DNA of 64,000 bases. Source: Psychrobacter sanguinis (GTDB lineage: Bacteria; Pseudomonadota; Gammaproteobacteria; Pseudomonadales; Moraxellaceae). The stretch's first letter is position 1; each line of letters begins with the position of its first letter. The DNA is taken from positions 682,001 through 746,000 of the forward strand of contig NZ_CP085990.1 in assembly GCF_020736705.1 (NCBI RefSeq), given 5' to 3'. The notes below the pieces were generated by a model that saw nothing but the letters and a program-made list of their open reading frames with translations, had not been told where the DNA came from and made no database searches. The position numbers and the translations under genes were made by a program. Below, one piece after another: positions 36,834 through 48,524 of the stretch.

Positions 36834-37712
36834 TTAGGAAACAGCAGCAGCACCGCCGACAATCTCCGAAATCTCTCGGGTAATTGCCGCTTGACGCAGC
36901 TTGTTATAAACTAACTGTAAATCATTAATTAGGTCACCAGCATTATCTGTGGCTGCTTTCATGGCTACCATACGTGCTGACTGCTCTGAAGCAATGTTTT
37001 CCATGACTGCTTGATATACGATTGACTCAATATAACGGCCAAGCAAACCATCGATAAGGGTTTTAACATCAGGTTCGTAGATGTAATCCCAGCTTAATTC
37101 AGTTTGGATGCCTGAACTTGAATCAACAGCCTCATTTGGAAGTGGCACAAGCTGATTGATAATTGGCTTTTGAGTCATTGCGTTTACAAACTTATTATAA
37201 ACCACAAAAATGCGATCTAGACGACCATTGGTATAATCATCAAGCATCGCTTGTACCGGAGCATTTAACTGCTCAAAGGTAGGATTATCACCATAATCAG
37301 TAACAGCTGATGTTACTTTGCCGCCAAAACTCTTGAAAAAGCTAACGCCTTTAGAGCCAATTACAGCAAACTCAGCTTCCACAGACTGGTCTTGAAATTC
37401 TTTAACATGATGCATCAATTGTTTAAACAAGTTGATATTCAATCCACCTGCTAAACCACGGTCAGAAGAGACTAAGATATAGCCGACACGGTTTACCTGA
37501 CGGTTAGTCATATAAGGGTGCTTATAGTCTGAAGAAGCGTTTACTAAGTGTGATACCACACGACGCATGTTTTCAGAATAAGGACGACCAACTTCCATAC
37601 GCTCTTGAGCACGGCGCATTTTACTGGCGGCTACCATCTGCATCGCACGCGTAATTTTCTGCGTACTCTTAATGCTAGTAACCTTAGCACGAATTTCTTT
37701 TAAACTTGCCAT
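36834..37712 (-). CDS. atpG: ATP synthase F1 subunit gamma
   Basis: This 292-residue rotor shaft has the N-terminal coiled coil ([20 protein letters not shown]), the [15 protein letters not shown] segment and the conserved C-terminal helix ([19 protein letters not shown]). It lies between atpA and atpD. Confidence 0.97.
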   Translation of the reverse strand: MASLKEIRAKVTSIKSTQKITRAMQMVAASKMRRAQERMEVGRPYSENMRRVVSHLVNASSDYKHPYMTNRQVNRVGYILVSSDRGLAGGLNINLFKQLMHHVKEFQDQSVEAEFAVIGSKGVSFFKSFGGKVTSAVTDYGDNPTFEQLNAPVQAMLDDYTNGRLDRIFVVYNKFVNAMTQKPIINQLVPLPNEAVDSSSGIQTELSWDYIYEPDVKTLIDGLLGRYIESIVYQAVMENIASEQSARMVAMKAATDNAGDLINDLQLVYNKLRQAAITREISEIVGGAAAVS

Positions 37713-37771
37713 AACATTTCCAATTCGGCGGGGTTTAAATGAGGATTAATCTATTACACACGGTTCAAATA

Positions 37772-37796
37772 GTGCGATTAGCTTCACTAATCGCAC
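37772..37796. other. Perfect 10-bp hairpin between atpA and atpG
   Basis: GTGCGATTAG and CTAATCGCAC pair around CTTCA. On the plus strand it is followed by CTTTTT and looks like a terminator against the operon's direction; on the operon's strand it lacks a T tract and may stabilise or pace the mRNA. Confidence 0.7.
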
Positions 37797-37805
37797 CTTT
37801 TTAAC

Positions 37806-39350
37806 TTAGAACGTGTGGTTTTGTAGGAACGTTTCTACTGAAGCTTTCAAACGGCCTGCAATATCATCATTATAGTTTGCAGTGTCGTTGATTTCTTTCA
37901 TAAGATCAGCTTGTTCGTCATACATGTAACGTAGGTAAGCTGCTTCCCAGGCGCCGATTTTTTCAACTGGGATATCAGATAAATAACCTTCGTTTGAAGC
38001 ATAGATAACCGCGGCTTGCTCAGCAACTGACATTGGAGCGTACTGTTTCTGTTTCATCAGTTCAGTAACACGCTCACCATGATCTAACTGTTGCTTGGTA
38101 GCATCATCAAGGTCAGACGCAAACTGAGCAAACGCTGCTAATTCACGATACTGAGCCAATGCAGTACGGATACCGCCTGATAATTTCTTAATAATCTTAG
38201 TCTGAGCAGCACCACCAACACGAGATACTGAAATACCAGCGTTAACCGCAGGACGAATACCTGAGTTGAATAAGCTAGACTCTAAGAAAATCTGACCATC
38301 AGTAATAGAAATTACGTTGGTTGGTACGAATGCAGAAACGTCACCTGCTTGAGTTTCAATAATAGGCAATGCGGTTAAAGAACCGGTTTGACCTTTTACT
38401 TCACCATTGGTGAACTCTTCAACATACGCTGCGTTTACGCGTGATGCACGCTCAAGTAAACGTGAGTGAAGATAGAATACGTCACCTGGATAAGCTTCAC
38501 GACCTGGTGGACGACGTAATAGTAGAGAAATCTGACGATACGCTACTGCTTGCTTTGATAAATCATCATAAACGATCAAAGCGTCTTCACCGCGGTCGCG
38601 GAAGTACTCACCCATTGTACAACCAGAGTATGGTGCAATGTATTGTAGAGCAGCTGGTTCAGAAGCTGAAGCTACTACCACAGTGGTGTACGCTAATGCG
38701 CCACTTTCTTCAAGCTTACGTACCACGTTAGCAATGGTAGAACGTTTTTGACCAATGGCCACGTACACACACTTAATGCCAGAGGTTTTCTGAGCAATAA
38801 TAGCGTCGATAGCTAAAGCAGTTTTACCAGTCTGACGGTCACCAATGATAAGCTCACGCTGACCACGACCGATTGGAATCATGGTATCAACTGCTTTATA
38901 ACCAGTCATTACTGGCTCATCTACTGATTGACGAGCGATAACACCTGGAGCAATTTTTTCTACTTTATCAGTAAGCTTAGCGTTGATAGGGCCTTTACCA
39001 TCGATAGGGTTACCTAGTGCGTCAACAACACGACCTAGTAACTCAGGACCTACTGGTACTTCTAAAATACGGCCTGTGCAGTAAGCTTTTTGACCTTCTT
39101 GAAGACCTAGGTAATCACCCAAAACAACCGCACCTACGGAGTCTTGCTCAAGGTTCAATGCCATACCATAGACATCGCCTTCAAACTCAATCATCTCACC
39201 GTACATTGCATCTTCAAGACCATGAATCTGTACAATACCATCAGATACTTTGACAATAGTGCCTTCATTCTTAGCGGTTGCACCTGTATCAAGGTCTTGA
39301 ATTCGCTGCTTAATCAGTTGACTGATTTCTGCTGGATTCAATTGTTGCAT
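37806..39350 (-). CDS. atpA: ATP synthase F1 subunit alpha
   Basis: This 514-residue subunit has the non-catalytic P-loop [15 protein letters not shown] near residue 170, the arginine-finger region (SISRVGG-type motif, here [13 protein letters not shown]) and the N-terminal beta barrel ([20 protein letters not shown]). It alternates with beta in the F1 head. Normal length. Confidence 0.98.
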   Translation of the reverse strand: MQQLNPAEISQLIKQRIQDLDTGATAKNEGTIVKVSDGIVQIHGLEDAMYGEMIEFEGDVYGMALNLEQDSVGAVVLGDYLGLQEGQKAYCTGRILEVPVGPELLGRVVDALGNPIDGKGPINAKLTDKVEKIAPGVIARQSVDEPVMTGYKAVDTMIPIGRGQRELIIGDRQTGKTALAIDAIIAQKTSGIKCVYVAIGQKRSTIANVVRKLEESGALAYTTVVVASASEPAALQYIAPYSGCTMGEYFRDRGEDALIVYDDLSKQAVAYRQISLLLRRPPGREAYPGDVFYLHSRLLERASRVNAAYVEEFTNGEVKGQTGSLTALPIIETQAGDVSAFVPTNVISITDGQIFLESSLFNSGIRPAVNAGISVSRVGGAAQTKIIKKLSGGIRTALAQYRELAAFAQFASDLDDATKQQLDHGERVTELMKQKQYAPMSVAEQAAVIYASNEGYLSDIPVEKIGAWEAAYLRYMYDEQADLMKEINDTANYNDDIAGRLKASVETFLQNHTF

Positions 39351-39404
39351 TGCCTTGTTTCCTTTAATTTGTGATTGCCTGCTTACTCGCCGGATATAAA
39401 GCTT

Positions 39405-39453
39405 AATAATTCTTCCAAAGATGAGACGAAGATAAAATATAAATTAAGCTTTT
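39405..39453 (-). other. Inverted repeat between atpH and atpA
   Basis: AAGCTTAAT near 39401 and ATTAAGCTT near 39445 can pair around a loop of roughly 35 bases. The stem is short, so this one is weaker than those in the other gaps. Confidence 0.35.
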
Positions 39454-39522
39454 AATGATAATTTATTTTGATTACAGGTTAACTAATAAGCAACATCAAC
39501 TATCATTATTATTAATAATGCG

Positions 39523-40101
39523 TTAAGCAGTTAGCTGTGTTTTTAACTGTTTTAATTTTCCACGCACCGAGTCATCAACAAGCTTGTCGCCAATTTTAAT
39601 GGTGGCACCCGCTAATAAACTAGGATCTACATCTTCCTGAAGAATTACTGATGCATTCAGTGATTGTTCTAATCGACTTTGAATCATAGTACGCTGAACG
39701 TCATCTAATGGATAGGCAGACGTTATATATACGTTGACTTGCTTCAGTGTTTTAGCACGATGTAAACGGAATTGCTCTAATACCTGAGGTAATAGGCTCA
39801 AACGCTCTTGCTCGGCAAGTTGATGCACAAAGTTTTTGATTGGGGTTGTTGCTGCTGATAATTGAGTAGACGCCTGCCCCTGAGTAGAGGTCGCGTGGTC
39901 ATCGTAAATGCTGACTAATGTTTCAGCTTTCTGATCAGCAGTAACCGCGGGGTTATCTAGCATTTGCACAAAGGCAGAATCACCGACCACGTTACTTGCG
40001 ATCAACAAGAAATCTTCCCACTCACCAATGACTGAGTTTTCATTCGCATAATCAAATGCTGCCTTGGCATAGGGTCTCGCTAGTGTAGATAATTCAGCCA
40101 T
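39523..40101 (-). CDS. atpH: ATP synthase F1 subunit delta
   Basis: This 192-residue stator subunit starts [20 protein letters not shown] and ends with the usual [19 protein letters not shown] segment. It joins F1 to the b subunits. A short Ala/Thr/Gln insert near 85-95 ([17 protein letters not shown]) makes it a little longer than most. Confidence 0.96.
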   Translation of the reverse strand: MAELSTLARPYAKAAFDYANENSVIGEWEDFLLIASNVVGDSAFVQMLDNPAVTADQKAETLVSIYDDHATSTQGQASTQLSAATTPIKNFVHQLAEQERLSLLPQVLEQFRLHRAKTLKQVNVYITSAYPLDDVQRTMIQSRLEQSLNASVILQEDVDPSLLAGATIKIGDKLVDDSVRGKLKQLKTQLTA

Positions 40102-40245
40102 TATGTCCTCTTAGCCACATATTTTATGAAAAACTTTATATAAAACAAACCAGGTATAAGAAGTTGATTGGTGATAAATAGCCTTCTATTGCTTATTCAT
40201 AACCTCTTAATCACTGCCAAAACAGTATATTACGAAATTATATAC

Positions 40246-40269
40246 AGCTGAAGCTGATTCACTTCAGCT
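40246..40269 (-). other. Hairpin between atpF and atpH
   Basis: AGCTGAAG and CTTCAGCT form an 8-bp stem with an 8-base loop in the 203-base gap. Confidence 0.55.
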
Positions 40270-40304
40270 AATTAACAATAGACAATAAGACTTACATTTA
40301 CCAC

Positions 40305-40775
40305 TTATAGCTTAGCTGCCAACTCTTCTAACATTTTGGCATGCTGTTGCACATCAACTTTCTCTCTTAGAATTTGTTCAGCACCCAATACTGCAAGCTC
40401 TGACACTTGAGTGCGTAAACTTTCACGTGCTTGATTAATTTCAAGATCGATTGACTCACGGGCTTGCTGACGAATACGTTCGCCTTCAACTTCTGCCTGT
40501 GCTTTTGCTTCTTCGATAAGCTGGTTAGCGCTTTTATTTGCCTGTTCAATCAGTGCAGCAGCTTTTACTTTAGCAGTAGCAAGCTCTTGCTCAACTGATT
40601 GTTCAGCATTTGCTAAGTCTAACTTTGCCTTTTCAGCTGCATTCAGACCCTCAGCGATTTTTCGCTGACGCTCTTCAATTGCACCCATTAACGCAGGCCA
40701 AATAAACTTCATGCAAAATAAAACAAATATTGCAAACGCTATGGACTGACCGATTAGGGTTAGATTGATATTCAC
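40305..40775 (-). CDS. atpF: ATP synthase F0 subunit b
   Basis: This 156-residue protein has one N-terminal membrane helix ([20 protein letters not shown]) and a long charged coiled coil that forms the peripheral stalk. The length is standard. Confidence 0.97.
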   Translation of the reverse strand: MNINLTLIGQSIAFAIFVLFCMKFIWPALMGAIEERQRKIAEGLNAAEKAKLDLANAEQSVEQELATAKVKAAALIEQANKSANQLIEEAKAQAEVEGERIRQQARESIDLEINQARESLRTQVSELAVLGAEQILREKVDVQQHAKMLEELAAKL

Positions 40776-40809
40776 ACGATCACCTCTTTATTAATAAAAA
40801 TCAGTATCA

Positions 40810-40859
40810 TTGACCATTCGATATCTGATATAGCATTCCAAATAATTGCGAATGGTCAA
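40810..40859 (-). other. Inverted repeat between atpE and atpF
   Basis: TTGACCATTCG and CGAATGGTCAA form an 11-bp perfect stem around a 28-base loop in the 105-base gap. The end of the highly expressed c-subunit message would be protected by such a structure. Confidence 0.6.
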
Positions 40860-40880
40860 CAGGGGTCACTGATGTTTAAA

Positions 40881-41144
<264 letters not shown>

Positions 41145-41160
41145 CTAAGAAAAACTTTAA

Positions 41161-42380
<1,220 letters not shown>

Positions 42381-42830
42381 TTAATGGCTTCCAGACAAGG
42401 TAATGAAGTGGCCAATTTGCATAGCCATAAATCCAATTAAAACAGCGATAGCCGATAGCGACTTAATAGTCAGAAAAATAATGCTAAAACCGATAATAAC
42501 AATTATCCATTTGATAATTTGACCAACATACATTTGGCCAACGATATTGTGTTTTGACTTAGCGCCGGTATATCTAAAGACGAACCAACTGAATACCGAC
42601 TGTGCCAACCAGTTTAATACTGCCCCCAAAGCCACGCTTTTTGTGATAACGAAGGGCGTACTATCACCGTTGGTTGAGCCTTGACTGAAAAATAAAAAGT
42701 CAATGATGCTGGCGACGATGATAATTGCTAGCAGAACCCCTACTCTATAGAAGGCCTGTTTACGTAACCTTTGTCGCTGCAGCTCTTTGCGCGCTGATGC
42801 ACGTAACGGCCTATTTGAAGGAGTTGACAT
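42381..42830 (-). CDS. atpI: AtpI-like membrane protein
   Basis: This 149-residue protein has a basic N-terminal tail (RASARKELQRQRLRKQAFYR) and four hydrophobic segments, ending with AVLIGFMAMQIGHFI. Position upstream of atpB and size fit AtpI, a helper for c-ring assembly. I use the ATG at 42830; a start 18 bases upstream is possible. Sequence similarity to AtpI is weak by eye, so position carries much of the call. Confidence 0.75.
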   Translation of the reverse strand: MSTPSNRPLRASARKELQRQRLRKQAFYRVGVLLAIIIVASIIDFLFFSQGSTNGDSTPFVITKSVALGAVLNWLAQSVFSWFVFRYTGAKSKHNIVGQMYVGQIIKWIIVIIGFSIIFLTIKSLSAIAVLIGFMAMQIGHFITLSGSH

Positions 42831-43198
42831 AGCTTTTCTATCACCCAAAACGCGAACTATTATAAAGATAGCTTATAGCTAAAGCAAGGAAAAAGGTGGC
42901 TTTTGTCAAATAGTTTTTTTATGCAAGTCTGTAAGCAATAGTTTGCATTTATTTAAGCCATTATTTAAGGTTTTATCCTGTCTTATCACTCTACATTTAT
43001 AGCACGTTATTTCAAATTCTGAGTAATCATCAGACTCAGTAATTTTATACTCAATAGTCTTATATAAAATAGCTGAGTCCGAGTCTGAATCTGAGTTTGG
43101 TTAACAATTGCTATGTGCGTATATCCGCACTTTAGTTTCCCCTCCCCTATCGCCCCTATTATTTCATTATGAGTCAAGTACCCTATATTTAACTGGGC
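42831..43198. other. Intergenic region, no gene seen
   Basis: This 368-base gap between atpI and znuA contains repeated GAGTC/GACTC words (43025-43100), which can form several alternative weak stems, and then a C-rich run. No clean terminator is seen for znuA. Confidence 0.4.
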
Positions 43199-44158
43199 TT
43201 AATTGGCACAGCGGTTAATATCTTTTGCTATGGCCAGCCAGCCTGAAACAAAATCAGTGGCACCGCTCATGTCTTCTTGCTGAACCGTACTGTTGACCGA
43301 TTTTAATTTATTCAACGCGGCTTTATTGCTGTCTGCTTGCAATACCATACACATGGTTTGTTTCGGACGTGTTTCATTTAGCCAATGAAATTGACTGGCT
43401 TTTGGCGGTAAATGATGGTCCGAAGTTAGGCTACCTGCCAACTTCAAATTTAGTGCCGATTCTATATAACCAAAAGCGTCATGATAAGCCCAATAAGGCC
43501 GACTGCTCTGGCCATTTACTTTAACCTGAGCAACCGCATTGTCCATCTGTTTGGCAAAATCGCGTACATTGGCGGCATAAACTGCTTTATATTGAGGGTT
43601 GGCTCGACTATACAGAGACCCTAAAGCACGGGTGATGGCTTTTGCGTTATCAGGACTGAGCCAAATATGGGGATCTAATGTACCGTCAATTGGCTTACCC
43701 TGTACATCTCGTAAAGGTTGGCGCTGGAATGCTTTAAATTTAAATAGACTGATACTATTGGGAGTTTTTGCCAACGAATGTCCTAAATTTGATTCAAGCT
43801 CTTGGCCAAACCAAACCACATAGCGGCTGTCTTTAATAGTCTTCATGTCACTCGGGCTTAGACTGCCATGATGACCAACTTCTCCGGCTTGTAATAGTAG
43901 TTTTCCAGATGGCGCACCTTTGGTCACAGCCTCACTCAATAAGAACAAGGGATAGTTACTAATTGCGATATCCGTTTTATTGCGAATGACGTCAGGAATA
44001 GAGTCGATATTGGACATAGACTTGGTGCTCTGAGTCATAGGTTGAGTGTCGGTATTGGCCAATACCGGCGTCGCTATCATCAACGACGTACTCAGACCTG
44101 CTATTGCTAAGCTTTTCAAGGAAAATAAAGAAAGATTGGGGTGTTTAACTTTAGACAT
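43199..44158 (-). CDS. znuA: Zinc ABC transporter substrate-binding protein, ZnuA-like
   Basis: This 319-residue protein has a signal peptide (SLKSLAIAGLSTSLMIATPVLA) and the cluster-9 fold. Likely metal ligands are the His residues in GEVGHHGSLSPSDM, DPHIWLSPDN and YWAYHDAFGYIE. It would bring zinc to the ZnuBC permease encoded at 45050-46863. There is no long His-rich loop of the kind seen in many ZnuAs, only SDHHLPPK near residue 245. It is divergent from zur, with the Zur box between. Confidence 0.88.
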   Translation of the reverse strand: MSKVKHPNLSLFSLKSLAIAGLSTSLMIATPVLANTDTQPMTQSTKSMSNIDSIPDVIRNKTDIAISNYPLFLLSEAVTKGAPSGKLLLQAGEVGHHGSLSPSDMKTIKDSRYVVWFGQELESNLGHSLAKTPNSISLFKFKAFQRQPLRDVQGKPIDGTLDPHIWLSPDNAKAITRALGSLYSRANPQYKAVYAANVRDFAKQMDNAVAQVKVNGQSSRPYWAYHDAFGYIESALNLKLAGSLTSDHHLPPKASQFHWLNETRPKQTMCMVLQADSNKAALNKLKSVNSTVQQEDMSGATDFVSGWLAIAKDINRCAN

Positions 44159-44398
44159 AGTATTCTCGATAGGTCATTATTATAAGAAGGACAGTCACTT
44201 AAAGAAGAAAACTGTTTATAAAAGACAATTATTTTAAAAGTAGGCAAAGTATTGGCCAATTAAGCCATTAAAAGTAGTAATTACGCCTATATTTCAATAT
44301 ATTTGACCGCTCATAAATTAAGCCCAACTGGTAATTAAGCTGAAAAACCACTATAAGAATGATAAAAATGACTCAATGAGCGACTTTAGTGTTGGATA

Positions 44399-44413
44399 TG
44401 TTATACTATAACA
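44399..44413. promoter_or_regulatory. Zur box
   Basis: TGTTATACTATAACA is a perfect 7-1-7 palindrome and matches the gammaproteobacterial Zur consensus core (TGTTATA-N-TATAACA). It lies 55 bases ahead of the zur start and 241 bases ahead of znuA on the other strand, so it probably represses both in zinc-replete cells. Confidence 0.8.
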
Positions 44414-44467
44414 ATAGAAACATTAAGACTTTTTTCAAAAAAAATAGCTAACCCTTTGAGGTACCCT

Positions 44468-45046
44468 ATGACTGAACCCATTACCCCACTCGCAATGCCA
44501 TCAAATGAACCTTGCGGACACCATGGCGACCAGTCACATGATGTGCATGCGTTTAACATTCATGATATTGCCGATCGCTTAAAAGCGGCCGAGCAAATGT
44601 GTGTGGCCAAGGGAGCAAGATTCACTCCTTTAAGACGTACCGTTTATCAATTAATACTCGAATCCGAAAAACCTTTAGGGGCCTATGACTTAATTCAAAG
44701 CTTACAAGACAGCCGAGCCGAAGAAGAAGGCAGCAAAGCGAAAATGGTAGCGCCGCCAACCATTTATCGCACGTTGGAGTTTTTGTTGGAATTTGGATTT
44801 ATCCATCAATTGACCTCAATTAATGCTTTTGTGCCTTGTTGTCATCCTCGTGATGAGCACAATGCTGTTTTCTTATTGTGTAACGATTGTCAGCGTGTCC
44901 AAGAATTTAGTGGTATGCCGGTTCAAGACATTGTCAGCTATGTCAAAAATGAAGTGGGGTTTCAGGTAGTCCAAAGCGTAATGGAGTTGAAAGGGTTGTG
45001 CCAAACTTGTTCTGCTCAATCGCCCACTGATGCAGAGGAAGCGTAA
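44468..45046 (+). CDS. zur: Zinc uptake regulator, Fur family
   Basis: This 192-residue Fur-family protein has the winged helix (RFTPLRRTVYQLILESEKPL, with PPTIYRTLEFLLEFGFIHQL as recognition region) and two CxxC pairs (LCNDCQRV and LCQTCSAQ) for structural zinc, plus a His/Cys sensor area (FVPCCHPRDEHNAVF). The His-rich N-terminus (CGHHGDQSHDVHAFNIHD) is unusual and may bind zinc. I prefer the ATG at 44468 over a TTG 12 bases upstream because of the GAGG spacing. The gene leads directly into znuC. Confidence 0.92.
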   Translation: MTEPITPLAMPSNEPCGHHGDQSHDVHAFNIHDIADRLKAAEQMCVAKGARFTPLRRTVYQLILESEKPLGAYDLIQSLQDSRAEEEGSKAKMVAPPTIYRTLEFLLEFGFIHQLTSINAFVPCCHPRDEHNAVFLLCNDCQRVQEFSGMPVQDIVSYVKNEVGFQVVQSVMELKGLCQTCSAQSPTDAEEA

Positions 45047-45049
45047 GCA

Positions 45050-46015
45050 ATGTCTATATCTAATCCGCTTATTGAGTCAGATCCGCCAAATCGAATCCGC
45101 AATGAACAGGGAAACCTCTCATTCATGGCATCGGTAACCAACGACATGTCGCCCTTAATGAGTCTGCAGGGTGTAGGATTCAAAGTGAGTGGCCGTGGTC
45201 TTAGTAAAACAGAGTCAATAGCTGATAATGGTGGTCAATCCGGTTCAGAGCCTCATAAACGCAGATTCAGTGGCTGGCTCAGTGGTGCTCGATCAACAAA
45301 AGCAGCCTCTACTGCCTATTCAGAGGATGTGGCACAAAAAACCCTACTCAGTGATATTAGTTTACAGATTTTACCGCACGAAAAAATTAGCGTCATTGGG
45401 CCCAATGGGGCGGGAAAATCGACTTTAATGAAGCTTATCTTAGGGTTGATTCAACCTACGTCAGGGCAGATTAGCCGTCATCCAGAGCTTGAGCTAGGTT
45501 ATGTGCCACAAAAGTTTAACGTACCCGCTATATTACCGCTCCGAGTAGAAGACCTTCTGGCTCAAACCAAAAAGCGCCTAAGCGATAAAGAACAAGCGTT
45601 CTTATATGACCGTCTCTCAGTAGTGCCCTTATTAAAAAAACAAGTGGTACACCTCTCAGGGGGTGAAACCCAACGTATCTTGCTAGCACGTTCTTTATTA
45701 TCGAAGCCCAACTTGCTTATCTTAGATGAGCCTATGCAAGGCTTAGATCCTGAGAGTGAGCGTTGGCTTTATGAGTTCATCGATGACCTCCCCCCCTTTT
45801 TGCAATGTGCGATGGTGGTGGTTTCTCATGACTTACATTGGGTAATGCGCGGTAGCAGACGAGTTATTTGTTTAAATAAGCATATTTGCTGTGAAGGTCA
45901 GCCTAGCGATTTGGGCGTATCTCAAGAGTTTAAAAAGCTGTTTGGTCACCAATACGAGCAACCTTATATTCATAAGCCGCATGAATGCCGGCATGATGGC
46001 CCCCATGCTCATTAA
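45050..46015 (+). CDS. znuC: Zinc ABC transporter ATP-binding protein, ZnuC-like
   Basis: This 321-residue ATPase has Walker A GPNGAGKSTLMKLI near residue 119, the signature LSGGETQRILLARSL, Walker B LLILDEPMQGLDPE and the switch His in VVVSHDLHW. It energises zinc uptake with ZnuB. It is about 65 residues longer than common ZnuC because of a polar N-terminal insert (SKTESIADNGGQSGSEPHKR and on) between the first strand and Walker A. The C-terminus is His/Cys rich (HKPHECRHDGPHAH), which could bind zinc. It begins 3 bases after zur. Confidence 0.93.
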   Translation: MSISNPLIESDPPNRIRNEQGNLSFMASVTNDMSPLMSLQGVGFKVSGRGLSKTESIADNGGQSGSEPHKRRFSGWLSGARSTKAASTAYSEDVAQKTLLSDISLQILPHEKISVIGPNGAGKSTLMKLILGLIQPTSGQISRHPELELGYVPQKFNVPAILPLRVEDLLAQTKKRLSDKEQAFLYDRLSVVPLLKKQVVHLSGGETQRILLARSLLSKPNLLILDEPMQGLDPESERWLYEFIDDLPPFLQCAMVVVSHDLHWVMRGSRRVICLNKHICCEGQPSDLGVSQEFKKLFGHQYEQPYIHKPHECRHDGPHAH

Positions 46016-46050
46016 TCTTTATTCAATAATTTTGATCTAATAGAAACTTT

Positions 46051-46863
46051 TTGTGGAACAGCAGATTTATGCTCATTGAATGGCTTGATATTATTGCCCC
46101 TGCTTGGGTTGCTGGTAGCTTATTGGCCTTGTTATCCGCACCACTAGGCTGCTTGGTGCTATGGCGACGTATGTCTTTTTTTGCCGATGCCCTAGCACAT
46201 GGGACCTTATTTGGAGTGGCGTTAGCAGCGCTATGGCAGCTACCGTTCGCCATCGGTATTGCTTTGGTCAGTGTTATGGTGGTGATTAGTTTGCTATGGC
46301 TCGAAGATGATCGCTTACCCAGTGATGCAATATTAGCGGTAGTGTCGGTCTCCATGCTGTGTTTAGGATTATTGACCTTGACCCATTTAACTCAAATGCA
46401 AGCAAATGTACTGGGTTATTTATTTGGTAACTTATTAGAGGTGAGTTGGAGCGATCTACCGGTATTATCGCTCTGTGTGGCAGTTGGTATCGCTTTTTTG
46501 ACTTACATTTGGCGCCCGCAAGTTATTTTGGCGACCCATGCTGATTTGGCCCAAGTCTCAGGCATTAATGCCACTCGACAGCGTTTGTTCTTTATGGGTG
46601 TCTTGGCAGGATTTTGTGCCCTCGCTTTGCAAGCGGTGGGCAGCTTATTGATTAGTGGATTGCTAATCTTGCCAGCATTGACAGCGAGACTTTGGGCTCA
46701 TTCTCCCAAACAAATGGTAGTGTATGCCCTTATTTTAGCGCAGCTTGCGGTTAGCGCTGGGGTCTGGGGCAGTGTATTACTCGACATTCAGACAGGTTTG
46801 GCCATTGTGCTTGGTTTGGCACTGGTATTCTTCTCCTCTTTCGTCGTTTCACGCGCCACTTAA
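46051..46863 (+). CDS. znuB: Zinc ABC transporter permease, ZnuB-like
   Basis: This 270-residue ABC-3 family permease has about eight helices and the family's GCLVLWRRMSFFADALAHGT start and LQAVGSLLISGLLILPALTA core. It forms the membrane channel of the zinc importer. It follows znuC by 35 bases, so zur-znuC-znuB is one operon. Confidence 0.94.
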   Translation: MWNSRFMLIEWLDIIAPAWVAGSLLALLSAPLGCLVLWRRMSFFADALAHGTLFGVALAALWQLPFAIGIALVSVMVVISLLWLEDDRLPSDAILAVVSVSMLCLGLLTLTHLTQMQANVLGYLFGNLLEVSWSDLPVLSLCVAVGIAFLTYIWRPQVILATHADLAQVSGINATRQRLFFMGVLAGFCALALQAVGSLLISGLLILPALTARLWAHSPKQMVVYALILAQLAVSAGVWGSVLLDIQTGLAIVLGLALVFFSSFVVSRAT

Positions 46864-47039
46864 GTCATTATTGTTTGTCTTGCTACTTATAGTGCTATTC
46901 ACAATGCTATTTACGTTGAAGCTATCAACCATAATGGCACATGCACAATGTTTTAATAGCGGTCGAAGTTAACCTTGATAGTTGACTCCGATAGTTAACC
47001 CCGATAGACAACCTAGAATAATTTACGATAGAGTGCATT

Positions 47040-47882
47040 ATGGCCAATTATCGCATGACCACCTACCCGCCTACCCAGATAAAAACCGATGACGGCATCA
47101 TTAATATCTTACAGTTGACCGACCTCCACTTATACCTTAATCACAGCAAAGCAACCGCCGGTATCAATAACTATCAGAGCTTTATGGCTTGTTTGGAGCA
47201 AGCGTTGAGCGAAGATATTCGTTGCGACTTAATTTTATTGAGTGGTGATTTGGTCAATGAAGTTAAGCCTAAAATCTACCAACAGATTTATCAGATACTC
47301 CAAAAGACAGGCATTGCTTTTGCTTGTATTGCCGGCAATCATGACGTCACTGATGAGTTGGGGGAAGACCTACCTTATGCTGAGCGTCAGTTTGTGGCAC
47401 ATCACCCCAACCCTATGTTGCTATCGCGGCATTGTATCCAAGTTAACGACTGGCGCTTGCTTTTAATTGACAGTAGTGTCCCAGGCAAAGTTTATGGCGA
47501 AGTGGGTAACAAAAACCTCCAATGGTTGTCTCAAAATTTAGCAAATAGTCATTCTCCTGTCATAATTGCCATGCATCATCACGTGCTGCCGATGGACTCT
47601 GCTTGGATTGATGCTCACATTGCCAAAGACGCTCAACAGTTCTGGCAATTAATGGCAGGTCAAACCCTAGTTAAAGCAGTGGTGACGGGGCATGTTCATC
47701 AACATTCTGAATCAGAGAAATTAGGTATCAAGGTATATACCACACCTTCGACTTGTTACCAATTTAAACCGAATTCTGATGACTTTGCTTTAGACGACCA
47801 AGCAGTACCGGGCTACCGTTGGTTAAGTTTAGATAAACAAGGCATTATACATAGCTGGATAACTAGGTTAAGTGAAAAGTGA
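47040..47882 (+). CDS. cpdA: Metallophosphoesterase, probable 3',5'-cyclic-AMP phosphodiesterase CpdA
   Basis: This 280-residue calcineurin-like enzyme has the five metal-site motifs: LTDLHLYL (DxH), LLSGDLVNE (GD), CIAGNHDV (GNHD), MHHHVLP and TGHVHQHSE (GHxH). The layout with WRLLLIDSSVPGKVYGEVG matches CpdA, which lowers cAMP. It stands alone between znuB and dksA. Other class III cyclic nucleotide phosphodiesterases would look alike. Confidence 0.87.
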   Translation: MANYRMTTYPPTQIKTDDGIINILQLTDLHLYLNHSKATAGINNYQSFMACLEQALSEDIRCDLILLSGDLVNEVKPKIYQQIYQILQKTGIAFACIAGNHDVTDELGEDLPYAERQFVAHHPNPMLLSRHCIQVNDWRLLLIDSSVPGKVYGEVGNKNLQWLSQNLANSHSPVIIAMHHHVLPMDSAWIDAHIAKDAQQFWQLMAGQTLVKAVVTGHVHQHSESEKLGIKVYTTPSTCYQFKPNSDDFALDDQAVPGYRWLSLDKQGIIHSWITRLSEK

Positions 47883-48051
47883 GCTCAAGGTTTGTTCTTA
47901 TAACGCTAAAACCGTTTAGATGACCTTGTTGCTCTTGATAAATCAATAAGATGACCTTATATAATATTTCTCGCAATACCTAGCAAAGTATGATATAAGG
48001 GTCAATTATTTTTATTTGGCACCCACCACTAAATGGATATAGGAAACTGTC

Positions 48052-48486
48052 ATGAGTCAAAACGCTATTGACGACCTAACTTTTAAGCCGTACGAAGCTG
48101 AAGCAGACGAAGAATACATGTCAGATGCACAGCTTGCCCATTTTGAGAATATGCTTAAGGCATGGAAGCAACAATTGACAGAAGAGGCTGAAAGCACTAA
48201 GACTTATATTCAAGATGAGTCAGCTGCCTTATCAGATACCAATGATAGAGCGACTCAAGAAGAAGAGTTTGCCTTGGCCTTACGCACTCGTGATCGTGAG
48301 CGTAAGTTAATTCGCAAAATTGATAAGTCATTGGCAGAAATCAGCAATGGCGATTATGGTTTTTGTGACACTTGCGGCGTTGAGATTGGTTTGCGTCGTT
48401 TAGAAGCCCGTCCTACTGCCACCCAGTGTATCGACTGTAAAACCTTATCAGAAATCAAAGAGCGTCAAAACTGGGGACATTCTTAA
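48052..48486 (+). CDS. dksA: RNA polymerase-binding transcription factor DksA
   Basis: This 144-residue protein has the coiled coil with the tip Asp residues (ESAALSDTNDRATQEEEFAL) that reach into the RNA polymerase secondary channel, and the four-Cys zinc finger (CDTCGVEIGLRRLEARPTAT then CIDC). With ppGpp it drives the stringent response. AGGA lies upstream of the ATG. It is followed 38 bases later by gluQRS, an order widely conserved in Gammaproteobacteria. Confidence 0.97.
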   Translation: MSQNAIDDLTFKPYEAEADEEYMSDAQLAHFENMLKAWKQQLTEEAESTKTYIQDESAALSDTNDRATQEEEFALALRTRDRERKLIRKIDKSLAEISNGDYGFCDTCGVEIGLRRLEARPTATQCIDCKTLSEIKERQNWGHS

Positions 48487-48524
48487 GCCTAAGTCACCTT
48501 AACGGCTATTGACTGTTTACTTTT

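Noticed and set aside
43020..43105. GAGTC/GACTC-rich segment as a structured RNA
   Set aside because: The words can pair in several weak ways, with no single stable fold, no T tract and no link to a gene start.
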